Assembly (NCBI GenBank): GCA_036245805.1
Contig: BTRK01000001.1
Coordinates: forward strand, 21,831,087 to 21,895,086
From: Pristionchus mayeri
Lineage: Eukaryota > Nematoda > Chromadorea > Rhabditida > Neodiplogasteridae
Length of the DNA stretch: 64,000 nucleotides
Reading direction: 5' to 3'
Each line of letters starts with the position of its first letter. Within the stretch, counting starts at the first letter, position 1. This document shows, one piece after another, positions 28,346-42,700 of this stretch. The notes beneath the pieces are model-generated. The model ran no database searches and was not told where the DNA came from. It saw nothing but the letters and a program-made list of their open reading frames with translations. The position numbers were made by a program, and so were the translations under genes.

Positions 28346-29640
28346 CCTACAGGGAGGTCAGGAGGGATGGAGACACTCAACAGCTACCAGTCCTCATTAC
28401 ATCGATGAGATGGAGAGGGAGAAGAATGAGAGGGGAGGAGGGAGGAGAGGAAGTAGTCCATCCATCTATCTCAGAAGCCTCCCTTTGTTACTCTCCCTTG
28501 GTCGTCCTTCTCCTTTCTCACTCGTGTTTCCGGTTCAACCCTTTTTTGTCCTTATCCATTCCATTCCATCTAATAGATCACAGGAAGAATTATCCTCGAG
28601 GGATCTGCCCTTCGAATTGGACTACCACTAAATTCACTAAAAATTGGAGAAAGATAAATTTCCAAAATGAACAGGTGGAGTTGTGCCGGAAGGTTGATCA
28701 AATTGGAAAAAAACTAACGTTCATTATCATAGTATGAATTGCTAGACACATATGTCAATTAAAGAAGTGAAATATGAAGATGAAAGTTCAGGAAAGAATT
28801 CTGGAAAAATAGCAGTGGATATTTCAACAAAAACAAATTTCCCAAGATTTTATTCCCTGCAGATTACGAAAGCAAACTAATGAAGACATGAAGAAGAGAA
28901 AAATATAAAGCGTCCAGTAGTAAGATGAATAAACGATGTGATGAGTGCAGTCAATCAGTGAGATTAAAAAGGTGAGGGTGAGGGAATAAAAAGTGAGTAA
29001 TGAATAATAACCTGAATCTCCTTGCTCTTCTCACTAATGGGTGTGTGTTGCATCGATGAGAAGGGGGAATATGAGTGATGGAGGGACCTCCTTCTAGTGT
29101 ACTGCATCCTCTCCCTCTGCGGGGTAACTACGTAATCTGACACTACGGTCATCAATCGATCGATTGGAGGGAGTAGGTCAGAGGGGACTAAAGCAGTCAG
29201 AGATGAGGTCGACTGGAAAGGGGATAGGGGGTGGGGGGGGGGGGGGAATGGATACTCCTCCTCTGGGAGAGGCTGCACCTGAGAGTGGGAGACAAGGGAG
29301 AGCAGTCATGCGTGCATTCTCTCAGTTCCACGATCTCTCCAGTTGCAGGAAATACTCGCGAGTTCTGTCTTCCGCCCCTCGATCCACGGAGGGAACTGAC
29401 TCCTCAAGGGAAGAGTCTTACACTCCATCATCATCACCTTCATTTCGAATGATTCTAAGCAGTCATAGTCGAACCTCTTCCGGTGCGCATTTCCGGAGTA
29501 TTTTGAATTGTGAGATTCGCTGCATGAAAACTCGATCAGAAAGATACAAGTATGTGATGGCGTAGCTGCAAGGGCCACCTCTTTCAATCCTTTGTAGTTA
29601 TGCCTTTATTCTTCATCATATAATAACTAAGGTTGGAAGC
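28346..29640. other. Region upstream of stomatin; possible extra exon and a G-rich run
   Basis: On the minus strand 29012-29278 is an open 89-codon stretch with a good CTCTCAG acceptor in front and a weak GTTATT donor behind, rich in proline and serine. Its phase does not join the stomatin first exon without meeting a stop, so it is either from another transcript or not coding. Bases 29229-29246 are almost all G and could form a G-quadruplex. Otherwise nothing was seen. Confidence 0.4.
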
Positions 29641-29862
29641 TTGGAAAACCCTTTCAACCGAAACTTGCATTTTCATAGAGAGCTTGGATAACAAAAAATA
29701 TGTCTGAATCATAGCTGGGACAGAAAAAATATTAACAGACAAATCAGAAAATTTCGAAATATTTTCTAAGTTGATTTATCAGTTCTGGAAATATACGAAA
29801 AGATTTCAAAACCACCGTTTGTGCATGTTACGCATGTTTTATACTTTAAACTAAACGAAACT

Positions 29863-31332
29863 ATATATCACGTGTATCACGAGTCAGCGGAGGTGTGCGG
29901 GAACATTTTCAAAAAATTGTTCCTGATTTCTCCCATATTATAGTGTTAGAATGCCCTAGACACAAGTTTTCGAAAAATATGTGTCATTGGTCCCAAAGCC
30001 GGCTTTAATGAATTTTCCGGTTTTGCACCCGGCTATCCTGTATTTCAGCTCCCAGATGTGCTAGAGAGATGGCATTGTGCTCAAAATGATCGGAAAATTA
30101 TTTCCAGAAACTTTTTTGTTGAAAGTATTTTTGAAAACTGGGAAAGAAAAAAGGTATGCCCAAAAAATCGTTTTTCTATGCAGAAAACAATTTTTTTCTG
30201 TACCTAGAGGTGGCCTTGTCATGGATTTTCTTTTCAAAAATAGTAAGCAGAAGTCATTATGTACACAGCAAAAATACTTTCGAAAAACTCAACCATGCTT
30301 TCTATGTAGATATTTCTGGTCGAACATGAAAAATTTGAAAAGTTTGAAAATTCAATTTTTCCTAATCTCCACCAATTCTTTCTCTTGGACTTGAAATAAT
30401 GTTAGAACTTCATTTACAGTTTAAAAATCATGCATACATTGTTTGTGGACAATTACAAGTGAGAACGGCGAAAGTGGGGTTCCACTTACACCTCCACATG
30501 GAACTCATTGTCTTCCTCATCTTCTTCTGACTCCGCTGATCTTCTGTGTACTCTAAGATTTGGCATCGCTGCTCTCCGAGATTGCTTATGTAGTTCCTTA
30601 ACTGGTTTCTCACCATCCAGTCCCGGGGCTGAATGGATTTGCCCACCTTCATCAGTCAATGAAAACGATTATGGAACACCGGGAAAAGGCATTCCATCGA
30701 TTATAAGATTTTCGCCGTCTCACTTGTAAATGTCCAAAAACAATATATGCATGATTTTTAAACTATAGATGAAGTTCTAACATTATTTCAAGTCCAAGAG
30801 AAAGAATTGGTGGAGATTAGGAAAAATTGAATTTTAAAACTTTTCAAATTTTTCATGTTTCACCAAAAATATCCACATTGAAGGCATGGTTGAGTTTTTC
30901 GAAAGTATTTTTGCTGTGTACCTAATGACTTCTACTTACTATTTTTGAAAAGAAAATCCATGACAAGGCCACCTCTAGGTAGAGAAAAAAATTGTTTTCT
31001 GCATAGACAAACGATATTTTGGGCATAGCTTTTTTCTTTCCGAGTTTTCAAAAATACTTTCAACAGAAAAGTTTATGGAAATAATTTTCCGAACATTTTG
31101 AGCCCAATGCTATCTCTCTAGCTCGTCTGTGAGCTGAAATACAGCGTAGCCGGGCCTAAACCGGAAAATTCATAAAAGCCGGCTCTGGGACCTATGACCC
31201 ATATTTTTCGAAAACTTGTGTCTAAGATATTCAAATACTATAATATGGGTGAAATCAGGAACAATTTCTTTGAAAATGTTCCCGGGGTGGTAATTTTTCA
31301 TCCACTGACTCGTGATACATGTGATATATATA
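29863..31332. mobile_element. Foldback element FB1, copy 1 (1.47-kb palindrome)
   Basis: The two ends are inverted copies over about 600 bp: 29863-30465 and 30717-31332. They start TATATCAC(G/A)TGTATCACGAG and differ by scattered substitutions. A non-repetitive spacer of about 250 bp (30466-30716) contains CACCTCCACATGGAA and a serine-rich short ORF also present in copy 2 at 34969-36026. No transposase is visible. The arms include CACCCGGCTA and AAAACAATTTTTTTCT blocks. Long inverted arms around a short spacer are the hallmark of foldback transposons. The last 185 bp (from 31148) belong to the left arm of the large inverted repeat. Confidence 0.8.
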
Positions 31333-34300
31333 TATTATTTAAAAATATTATATATAATAGCTGTGGAGGATGCTGAAGTATTTTCTTGAAAAATAGAAGA
31401 ATTTCTTCTTAAAAGAAGCCATTTTTAAGCTCTATTTTGAAAATAAATGCACTGTTAAGTTATAAATTGCTGAAAAACAAATCGATTTTACACCAGACAA
31501 GGTAAATTTCCGTATTTTTTCAGAGATTGATTTCTGATTTTCTGTTTATTGACAATTATTTTCAGTTTCTAGTCAGAAAATTTTCTGTCTCAAAAATGAC
31601 CAGAAAACAAAAAAAAGAAAATTAAAAAAAAGAAAATCCCAGCCCGGTCTAAATTGTAAGAGGGGTCAAGAATGCAGTCTTTGGAGGCGTTTTTTACACC
31701 TTTGCAGAAGGAAATTCTCAATTTTGAAAAAGTCTCTAGGCAGGTAAGCACATATGGTCTATAGAATGAGCCATAGCACGTATCTATACGATTCTCGCAA
31801 CCAACATCGCAAAAATCGGAACGCCACGAAAAAGGCATGTCCAGGTTTGATAGAGCCTTGAAATTCTACAACCTATATATGCAAATACGTTGCATATAAC
31901 CATATATGTATATATGTGCAGTTACATAACCAAATGTGTATCATATACGTATATGCCGCCATATAGCCATATATGTATCGTAAATGTATATATTAGGGTG
32001 TCCCATAAGTCCGTTTAATTTTCATTCGGAGGAGCGTGAAAACCGTCGTACTGATTGAGCATCCAAAAGCCCAACACTATTGAATAGAGTAACCACTACT
32101 CAATAATACAAGCCATGGAATTTGCATCAGCTGCACTCTCCGGTTTTTAAGAAATGTTTACGTAAGGGATACTACAATACCCAAACCACACGTTTTCCTC
32201 AATTTTTGTTTATTTATCACGGGTCTCCTGTAAAAGTGCAGTAAAACGAGTCACTTTTGCTACTAGCAAATATTTTGTGGTGTGGAATGAAATTGTCTGT
32301 GGAAAATAAACTTCAAACGATCCAGACGTAGTTAAAAGGATGAAAATCTCACCACCGTGCCCGCATTTTTTTCGCAAACCATTCATTCGAAAGCTCTCGC
32401 TGAGCTGCATCTACTGTTCAAACTTGAGCTGCTGCTTGACCTACATTTTTGAGAAAATCGACCTACAATGTACTGACCTTAAAATTAAGTTTCAGGCAAA
32501 ATGATCGACATAGATCGATAGAGCTCAAAAAATGAGTTGGGGTCACTCATAGGTCATTTTTACTCTATCTTTAACCGTAACCAAGAAAACTGCTCTCAAA
32601 GAGGGAGGTGCCGGAATCCGACCCTACGTAGGGAGCTCCAAAACAAAGTCTGAACAATGAGACTTCGGAGAGCACTCAGGCATGCCTCAGGGCGGCCAAA
32701 ACCAGTGAGAACTCATTTCACCATTCCCCCTCCATTCCCAAGAATGGCGAATCTAGCTCGATTTTCTCGTGAATGGCGTGATATAGAAATATATGTACGT
32801 ATATCACATGTATCATGAGTCAATGGATGAAAAATTATCACCCCGGGAACATTTTCAAATAAAATGTTCCTGATTTCACTCATATTATAGTGTTAGAATA
32901 CCCCAGACACAAGTTTTCGAAAAATATGGGTCATAGGTCCCAGAGCCGGATTTTAGGATTTTCAGGTTTTGCACCCGGCTACGCTGTATTCGTCGTACTG
33001 ATTGAGCATCCAAAAGCCCAACACTATTGAATAGAGTAACCACTACTCAATAATACATGCCATGGAATTTGCATCAGCTGCACTCTCCGGTTATTAAGAA
33101 ATGTTTACGTAAGGGATACTACAATACCCAAACCACACGTTTTCCTCAATTTTTGTTTATTTATGCACGATTTCTTCTTAATGAAATCATCTTAGTTTCA
33201 TCGCAGTTTTATCGAGCATTGATTGTATAATTTAGATACTATATTTGGAACGAATCGTCCTTCTGCTGCATCAGCAACAATAAAAATTCTCAAAATTTCA
33301 GAATAATATTTTCCGATATTTTCGATGAAATTTCATGATCAAACACATAATTGATATTATATTTCCCACCAAGCTCGGCAAATGTTCCGAATACCATGTG
33401 TCGTGTAGTACCACTAATTACCTCCAATTAGCGCATATTCATATTAGCGTTCGATTTGATTGCGCAAAGAAATAATAGATGTTGTTCTGAATGAGTATTA
33501 TCAGTAATTAATGCTAGCACTCATAAAATACTAATCAATGGCACACGTGCAGCGCACTGAAAGAATTGTGGGTTCATGCATTATCAAATATGTTAGTTAG
33601 ATTCATAAAATCTTCGCGTGTCCTCGCGGGAAAAATGTTTGAGTCGAAAACGTGAAGTTGTGTCACTACAGTATACCTCACTGGATCTTTTCGTTTTTTA
33701 CTTTCCCCCGAAAAAAAATTAAACAGACTTATGGGACACCCTAATATCTAGCCCTATATCAATATATGTAATAGGGTTGGAAATACGAGGGGAGATAACG
33801 AGCTCGTAACCTCCACTCGTATTGCCAACCCTAATATGTATCATAGGTTATGTACATATGTTACATATAGAAATATATGTACGTATATCACATGTATCAT
33901 GAGTCAATGGATGAAAAATTATCACCCCGGGAACATTTTCAAATAAAATGTTCCTGATTTCACTCATATTATAGTGTTAGAATACCCCAGACACAAGTTT
34001 TCGAAAAATATGGGTCATAGGTCCCAGAGCCGGATTTTAGGATTTTCAGGTTTTGCACCCGGCTACGCTGTATTCGTCGTACTGATTGAGCATCCAAAAG
34101 CCCAACACTATTGAATAGAGTAACCACTACTCAATAATACATGCCATGGAATTTGCATCAGCTGCACTCTCCGGTTATTAAGAAATGTTTACGTAAGGGA
34201 TACTACAATACCCAAACCACACGTTTTCCTCAATTTTTGTTTATTTATGCACGATTTCTTCTTAATGAAATCATCTTAGTTTCATCGCAGTTTTATCGAG

Positions 34301-35153
34301 CATTGATTGTATAATTTAGATACTATATTTGGAACGAATCGTCCTTCTGCTGCATCAGCAACAATAAAAATTCTCAAAATTTCAGAATAATATTTTCCGA
34401 TATTTTCGATGAAATTTCATGATCAAACACATAATTGATATTATATTTCCCACCAAGCTCGGCAAATGTTCCGAATACCATGTGTCGTGTAGTACCACTA
34501 ATTACCTCCAATTAGCGCATATTCATATTAGCGTTCGATTTGATTGCGCAAAGAAATAATAGATGTTGTTCTGAATGAGTATTATCAGTAATTAATGCAA
34601 GCACTCATAAAATACTAATCAATGGCACACGTGCAGCGCACTGAAAGAATTGTGGGTTCATGCATTATCAAATATGTTAGTTAGATTCATAAAATCTTCG
34701 CGTGTCCTCGCGGGAAAAATGTTTGAGTCGAAAACGTGAAGTTGTGTCACTACAGTATACCTCACTGGATCTTTTCGTTTTTTACTTTCCCCCGAAAAAA
34801 AATTAAACAGACTTATGGGACACCCTAATATCTAGCCCTATATCAATATATGTAATAGGGTTGGAAATACGAGGGGAGATAACGAGCTCGTAACCTCCAC
34901 TCGTATTGCCAACCCTAATATGTATCATAGGTTATGTACATATGTTACATATAGAAATATATGTACGTATATCACATGTATCATGAGTCAATGGATGAAA
35001 AATTATCACCCCGGGAACATTTTCAAATAAAATGTTCCTGATTTCACTCATATTATAGTGTTAGAATACCCCAGACACAAGTTTTCGAAAAATATGGGTC
35101 ATAGGTCCCAGAGCCGGATTTTAGGATTTTCAGGTTTTGCACCCGGCTACGCT
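31148..35153 (+). repeat. Left arm of a large inverted repeat (about 4.0 kb)
   Basis: Base p here pairs with base 75761 minus p in the right arm (40608-44613) without any shift from 31148 to about 35153. Three unrelated ORF pairs (31194-31376, 31590-31838, 32210-32410 and their mirror images) translate identically. The left limit falls inside FB1 (31147/31148), and the inner limit is where the left copy continues into FB1 copy 2 while the right copy continues into another tandem unit. It contains an AT-rich TATATG-type microsatellite at 31870-31990, a mariner-type MITE end at 31994, and two full tandem units. Confidence 0.9.
32801..34968 (+). repeat. Tandem array of 1084-bp composite units, left (two full units)
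   Basis: Units 32801-33884 and 33885-34968 are almost identical (a visible difference is T/A near 33514/34598); a third starts at 34969. In order each unit holds: about 190 bp of the FB1 terminus (ATATCACATGTATCATGAG to GGCTACGCTGTATT); then the internal part of a mariner-type MITE from CGTCGTACTGATTGAGC to its terminus GACTTATGGGACACCCTAA; then about 150 bp containing a short inverted pair (TAGGGTTGGAAATACGAG / CTCGTATTGCCAACCCTA). No ORF of note. Confidence 0.92.
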
Positions 35154-36026
35154 GTATTTCAGCTCCCAGAAGTGCTAGAGAGATGGCATTGGGCTCAAAG
35201 TAATCGGAAAATTATTTTCAGAAACTTTTCTGTTGAAAGTATTTTTGAGAACTCGGAAAGAAAAAAGTTATGTCCGAAAAATCGTTTTTCTGGGCAGAAA
35301 ACAATTTTTTTCTCTACCTAAAGGTGGCCTTGCCATTGATTTTCTTTTCAAAAATAGTAAGTAGAAGTCAATAGATACACAGCAAAAATACTTTTGAAAA
35401 ACTGACCTATGCCTTCAATGTAGATATTTCTGGTCAAAGATGAAAAATTTGAAAAATGTGAAAATTCAATTTTTCCTAATCTCTTCTAATTCTTTCTCTT
35501 AAACTTGAATTAGTGTTAAAACTTCGTTTACAGCAAAAAAAATCATGCATACATTGTTTGTGGACAATTACAAGTGAGGAAGGGGGGTTCCACTTACACC
35601 TCCACATGGAAATCATTGTCTTCCTCATCTTCTTCTGACTCCGCTGCTCTTCTGTGCTCTCTCAGCTACGGAATCACTGCTCTGAGAATGTTGATGTAGT
35701 TCCTTAACTGGTTTCTCGTCATCCAGTCCCGGAGCTGAATGGATTTGCCCATCCTCATCAGTCAATGACAACGATTATGGAACGCCGTGGTAAAGGCATT
35801 CCCTCCATTATAATATTTTCGCCGTTCTCGCATGAATTGTCCACAAACAATGTATGCGTTTTTTTTTGTTGCTATAAATGAAGTTTTAACATTAATTCAA
35901 GTTTAAGAGAAAGAATTGGCGGAGATTAGGAAAAATTGAATTTTCATTTTTTCAAATTTTTCATCTTTGACCAGAAATATCTACATTGAAGGCATAGTTC
36001 AGTTTTTCGAAAGTATTTTTACTGTG
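34969..36026 (+). mobile_element. Foldback element FB1, copy 2 (right arm truncated)
   Basis: It continues directly from the second tandem unit. The left arm is 34969-35577, the spacer is about 35578-35828, and only about 200 bp of the right arm (35829-36026) remain. It is clearly diverged from copy 1 in the arms but shares CACCTCCACATGGAA and TTCCTTAACTGGTTTCTC in the spacer. The first 185 bp are identical to the FB1 part of the tandem units, which suggests the unit arose from this copy or one like it. Confidence 0.75.
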
Positions 36027-36714
36027 GCGAACAGGAAAAAATCTATGTAAGAATAATGCCGTTTTGAAAAAGTGTATATTGATTGCGTCATCACTACACA
36101 ATAACTATGCGATGACGTCATACCTTAATAACATGATCATAATCTCCGATGGATTTGGTACATCATACCTCAGTGCCAGAATGATGCATTTCCTGGGCAA
36201 AAATATACAACAAATTCAAAAAGTGTCCTATGACTTTCCGGCGCGACTGTATATCACGTGTATCACGAGTCAGTGGAGATGTTCGGGAGCATTTTCAAAA
36301 AAAATGTCCCTGATTTCACCCATATTATAGTGTTAGAATACCCCAGACACAAGTTTTCGAAAAATATGGGTCATAGGTCCCAGAGCCGGCTTTTAGTAAT
36401 TTTCCGGTTTTGCACCCGGCTACGCTGTATTCGTCGTACTGATTGAGCATCCAAAAGCCCAACACTATTGAATAGAGTAACCACTACTCAATAATACATG
36501 CCATGGAATTTGCATCAGCTGCACTCTCCGGTTATTAAGAAATGTTTACGTAAGGGATACTACAATACCCAAACCACACGTTTTCCTCAATTTTTGTTTA
36601 TTTATCACGGGTCTCCTGTAAAAGTGCAGTAAAACGAGTCACTTTTGCTACTAGCAAATATTTTGTGGTGTGGAATGAAATTGTCTGTGGAAAATAAACT
36701 TCAAACGATCCAGA
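36027..36714 (+). repeat. Junction region between the inverted arrays (fragments of three elements)
   Basis: 36027-36243 is a fragment of the Tc1-like palindromic family seen at 44614-46529 and 55019-56420 (shared blocks GCGTCATCACTAC, GCGATGACGTCATACC, TGATGCATTTCCTGGGC). 36246-36427 is another FB1 terminus. 36428-36714 is the MITE variant found at 32000-32325, cut at CCAGACG and joined at 36714/36715 to a tandem unit in the opposite orientation. This is the turning point of the large inverted structure. Confidence 0.75.
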
Positions 36715-39700
36715 CGAGGACACGCGAAGATTTTATGAATCTAACTAACATATTTGATAATGCATGAACCCACAATTCTTTCAGTGCGTTGCACGTGTGC
36801 CATTGATTAGTATTTTATGAGTGCTAGCATTAATTACTGATAATACTCATTCAGAACAACATCTATTATTTCTTTGCGCAATCAAATCGAACGCTAATAT
36901 GAATATGCGCTAATTGGAGGTAATTAGTGGTACTACACGACACATGGTATTCGGAACATTTGCCGAGCTTGGTGGGAAATATAATATCAATTATGTGTTT
37001 GATCATGAAATTTCATCGAAAATATCGGAAAATATTATTCTGAAATTTTGAGAATTTTTATTGTTGCTGATGCAGCAGAAGGACGATTCGTTCCAAATAT
37101 AGTATCTAAATTATACAATCAATGCTCGATAAAACTGCGATGAAACTAAGATGATTTCATTAAGAAGAAATCGTGCATAAATAAACAAAAATTGAGGAAA
37201 ACGTGTGGTTTGGGTATTGTAGTATCCCTTACGTAAACATTTCTTAATAACCGGAGAGTGCAGCTGATGCAAATTCCATGGCATGTATTATTGAGTAGTG
37301 GTTACTCTATTCAATAGTGTTGGGCTTTTGGATGCTCAATCAGTACGACGAATACAGCGTAGCCGGGTGCAAAACCTGAAAATCCTAAAATCCGGCTCTG
37401 GGACCTATGACCCATATTTTTCGAAAACTTGTGTCTGGGGTATTCTAACACTATAATATGAGTGAAATCAGGAACATTTTATTTGAAAATGTTCCCGGGG
37501 TGATAATTTTTCATCCATTGACTCATGATACATGTGATATACGTACATATATTTCTATATGTAACATATGTACATAACCTATGATACATATTAGGGTTGG
37601 CAATACGAGTGGAGGTTACGAGCTCGTTATCTCCCCTCGTATTTCCAACCCTATTACATATATTGATATAGGGCTAGATATTAGGGTGTCCCATAAGTCT
37701 GTTTAATTTTTTTTCGGGGGAAAGTAAAAAACGAAAAGATCCAGTGAGGTATACTGTAGTGACACAACTTCACGTTTTCGACTCAAACATTTTTCCCGCG
37801 AGGACACGCGAAGATTTTATGAATCTAACTAACATATTTGATAATGCATGAACCCACAATTCTTTCAGTGCGCTGCACGTGTGCCATTGATTAGTATTTT
37901 ATGAGTGCTAGCATTAATTACTGATAATACTCATTCAGAACAACATCTATTATTTCTTTGCGCAATCAAATCGAACGCTAATATGAATATGCGCTAATTG
38001 GAGGTAATTAGTGGTACTACACGACACATGGTATTCGGAACATTTGCCGAGCTTGGTGGGAAATATAATATCAATTATGTGTTTGATCATGAAATTTCAT
38101 CGAAAATATCGGAAAATATTATTCTGAAATTTTGAGAATTTTTATTGTTGCTGATGCAGCAGAAGGACGATTCGTTCCAAATATAGTATCTAAATTATAC
38201 AATCAATGCTCGATAAAACTGCGATGAAACTAAGATGATTTCATTAAGAAGAAATCGTGCATAAATAAACAAAAATTGAGGAAAACGTGTGGTTTGGGTA
38301 TTGTAGTATCCCTTACGTAAACATTTCTTAATAACCGGAGAGTGCAGCTGATGCAAATTCCATGGCATGTATTATTGAGTAGTGGTTACTCTATTCAATA
38401 GTGTTGGGCTTTTGGATGCTCAATCAGTACGACGAATACAGCGTAGCCGGGTGCAAAACCTGAAAATCCTAAAATCCGGCTCTGGGACCTATGACCCATA
38501 TTTTTCGAAAACTTGTGTCTGGGGTATTCTAACACTATAATATGAGTGAAATCAGGAACATTTTATTTGAAAATGTTCCCGGGGTGATAATTTTTCATCC
38601 ATTGACTCATGATACATGTGATATACGTACATATATTTCTATATGTAACATATGTACATAACCTATGATACATATTAGGGTTGGCAATACGAGTGGAGGT
38701 TACGAGCTCGTTATCTCCCCTCGTATTTCCAACCCTATTACATATATTGATATAGGGCTAGATATTAGGGTGTCCCATAAGTCTGTTTAATTTTTTTTCG
38801 GGGGAAAGTAAAAAACGAAAAGATCCAGTGAGGTATACTGTAGTGACACAACTTCACGTTTTCGACTCAAACATTTTTCCCGCGAGGACACGCGAAGATT
38901 TTATGAATCTAACTAACATATTTGATAATGCATGAACCCACAATTCTTTCAGTGCGCTGCACGTGTGCCATTGATTAGTATTTTATGAGTGCTAGCATTA
39001 ATTACTGATAATACTCATTCAGAACAACATCTATTATTTCTTTGCGCAATCAAATCGAACGCTAATATGAATATGCGCTAATTGGAGGTAATTAGTGGTA
39101 CTACACGACACATGGTATTCGGAACATTTGCCGAGCTTGGTGGGAAATATAATATCAATTATGTGTTTGATCATGAAATTTCATCGAAAATATCGGAAAA
39201 TATTATTCTGAAATTTTGAGAATTTTTATTGTTGCTGATGCAGCAGAAGGACGATTCGTTCCAAATATAGTATCTAAATTATACAATCAATGCTCGATAA
39301 AACTGCGATGAAACTAAGATGATTTCATTAAGAAGAAATCGTGCATAAATAAACAAAAATTGAGGAAAACGTGTGGTTTGGGTATTGTAGTATCCCTTAC
39401 GTAAACATTTCTTAATAACCGGAGAGTGCAGCTGATGCAAATTCCATGGCATGTATTATTGAGTAGTGGTTACTCTATTCAATAGTGTTGGGCTTTTGGA
39501 TGCTCAATCAGTACGACGAATACAGCGTAGCCGGGTGCAAAACCTGAAAATCCTAAAATCCGGCTCTGGGACCTATGACCCATATTTTTCGAAAACTTGT
39601 GTCTGGGGTATTCTAACACTATAATATGAGTGAAATCAGGAACATTTTATTTGAAAATGTTCCCGGGGTGATAATTTTTCATCCATTGACTCATGATACA

Positions 39701-42700
39701 TGTGATATACGTACATATATTTCTATATGTAACATATGTACATAACCTATGATACATATTAGGGTTGGCAATACGAGTGGAGGTTACGAGCTCGTTATCT
39801 CCCCTCGTATTTCCAACCCTATTACATATATTGATATAGGGCTAGATATTAGGGTGTCCCATAAGTCTGTTTAATTTTTTTTCGGGGGAAAGTAAAAAAC
39901 GAAAAGATCCAGTGAGGTATACTGTAGTGACACAACTTCACGTTTTCGACTCAAACATTTTTCCCGCGAGGACACGCGAAGATTTTATGAATCTAACTAA
40001 CATATTTGATAATGCATGAACCCACAATTCTTTCAGTGCGCTGCACGTGTGCCATTGATTAGTATTTTATGAGTGCTAGCATTAATTACTGATAATACTC
40101 ATTCAGAACAACATCTATTATTTCTTTGCGCAATCAAATCGAACGCTAATATGAATATGCGCTAATTGGAGGTAATTAGTGGTACTACACGACACATGGT
40201 ATTCGGAACATTTGCCGAGCTTGGTGGGAAATATAATATCAATTATGTGTTTGATCATGAAATTTCATCGAAAATATCGGAAAATATTATTCTGAAATTT
40301 TGAGAATTTTTATTGTTGCTGATGCAGCAGAAGGACGATTCGTTCCAAATATAGTATCTAAATTATACAATCAATGCTCGATAAAACTGCGATGAAACTA
40401 AGATGATTTCATTAAGAAGAAATCGTGCATAAATAAACAAAAATTGAGGAAAACGTGTGGTTTGGGTATTGTAGTATCCCTTACGTAAACATTTCTTAAT
40501 AACCGGAGAGTGCAGCTGATGCAAATTCCATGGCATGTATTATTGAGTAGTGGTTACTCTATTCAATAGTGTTGGGCTTTTGGATGCTCAATCAGTACGA
40601 CGAATACAGCGTAGCCGGGTGCAAAACCTGAAAATCCTAAAATCCGGCTCTGGGACCTATGACCCATATTTTTCGAAAACTTGTGTCTGGGGTATTCTAA
40701 CACTATAATATGAGTGAAATCAGGAACATTTTATTTGAAAATGTTCCCGGGGTGATAATTTTTCATCCATTGACTCATGATACATGTGATATACGTACAT
40801 ATATTTCTATATGTAACATATGTACATAACCTATGATACATATTAGGGTTGGCAATACGAGTGGAGGTTACGAGCTCGTTATCTCCCCTCGTATTTCCAA
40901 CCCTATTACATATATTGATATAGGGCTAGATATTAGGGTGTCCCATAAGTCTGTTTAATTTTTTTTCGGGGGAAAGTAAAAAACGAAAAGATCCAGTGAG
41001 GTATACTGTAGTGACACAACTTCACGTTTTCGACTCAAACATTTTTCCCGCGAGGACACGCGAAGATTTTATGAATCTAACTAACATATTTGATAATGCA
41101 TGAACCCACAATTCTTTCAGTGCGCTGCACGTGTGCCATTGATTAGTATTTTATGAGTGCTAGCATTAATTACTGATAATACTCATTCAGAACAACATCT
41201 ATTATTTCTTTGCGCAATCAAATCGAACGCTAATATGAATATGCGCTAATTGGAGGTAATTAGTGGTACTACACGACACATGGTATTCGGAACATTTGCC
41301 GAGCTTGGTGGGAAATATAATATCAATTATGTGTTTGATCATGAAATTTCATCGAAAATATCGGAAAATATTATTCTGAAATTTTGAGAATTTTTATTGT
41401 TGCTGATGCAGCAGAAGGACGATTCGTTCCAAATATAGTATCTAAATTATACAATCAATGCTCGATAAAACTGCGATGAAACTAAGATGATTTCATTAAG
41501 AAGAAATCGTGCATAAATAAACAAAAATTGAGGAAAACGTGTGGTTTGGGTATTGTAGTATCCCTTACGTAAACATTTCTTAATAACCGGAGAGTGCAGC
41601 TGATGCAAATTCCATGGCATGTATTATTGAGTAGTGGTTACTCTATTCAATAGTGTTGGGCTTTTGGATGCTCAATCAGTACGACGAATACAGCGTAGCC
41701 GGGTGCAAAACCTGAAAATCCTAAAATCCGGCTCTGGGACCTATGACCCATATTTTTCGAAAACTTGTGTCTGGGGTATTCTAACACTATAATATGAGTG
41801 AAATCAGGAACATTTTATTTGAAAATGTTCCCGGGGTGATAATTTTTCATCCATTGACTCATGATACATGTGATATACGTACATATATTTCTATATGTAA
41901 CATATGTACATAACCTATGATACATATTAGGGTTGGCAATACGAGTGGAGGTTACGAGCTCGTTATCTCCCCTCGTATTTCCAACCCTATTACATATATT
42001 GATATAGGGCTAGATATTAGGGTGTCCCATAAGTCTGTTTAATTTTTTTTCGGGGGAAAGTAAAAAACGAAAAGATCCAGTGAGGTATACTGTAGTGACA
42101 CAACTTCACGTTTTCGACTCAAACATTTTTCCCACGAGGACACGCGAAGATTTTATGAATCTAACTAACATATTTGATAATGCATGAACCCACAATTCTT
42201 TCAGTGCGCTGCACGTGTGCCATTGATTAGTATTTTATGAGTGCTAGCATTAATTACTGATAATACTCATTCAGAACAACATCTATTATTTCTTTGCGCA
42301 ATCAAATCGAACGCTAATATGAATATGCGCTAATTGGAGGTAATTAGTGGTACTACACGACACATGGTATTCGGAACATTTGCCGAGCTTGGTGGGAAAT
42401 ATAATATCAATTATGTGTTTGATCATGAAATTTCATCGAAAATATCGGAAAATATTATTCTGAAATTTTGAGAATTTTTATTGTTGCTGATGCAGCAGAA
42501 GGACGATTCGTTCCAAATATAGTATCTAAATTATACAATCAATGCTCGATAAAACTGCGATGAAACTAAGATGATTTCATTAAGAAGAAATCGTGCATAA
42601 ATAAACAAAAATTGAGGAAAACGTGTGGTTTGGGTATTGTAGTATCCCTTACGTAAACATTTCTTAATAACCGGAGAGTGCAGCTGATGCAAATTCCATG

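Noticed and set aside
29229..29246. Regulatory G-quadruplex
   Set aside because: A G-rich run exists, but it lies in sequence with no supported promoter or transcript, so a function would be a guess.
29012..29278. Extra 5' coding exon of the stomatin gene
   Set aside because: Acceptor and open frame are present, but joining it to the exon at 28073-28346 hits a stop in the required phase, and the ATG at 28345 already sits at an acceptor.
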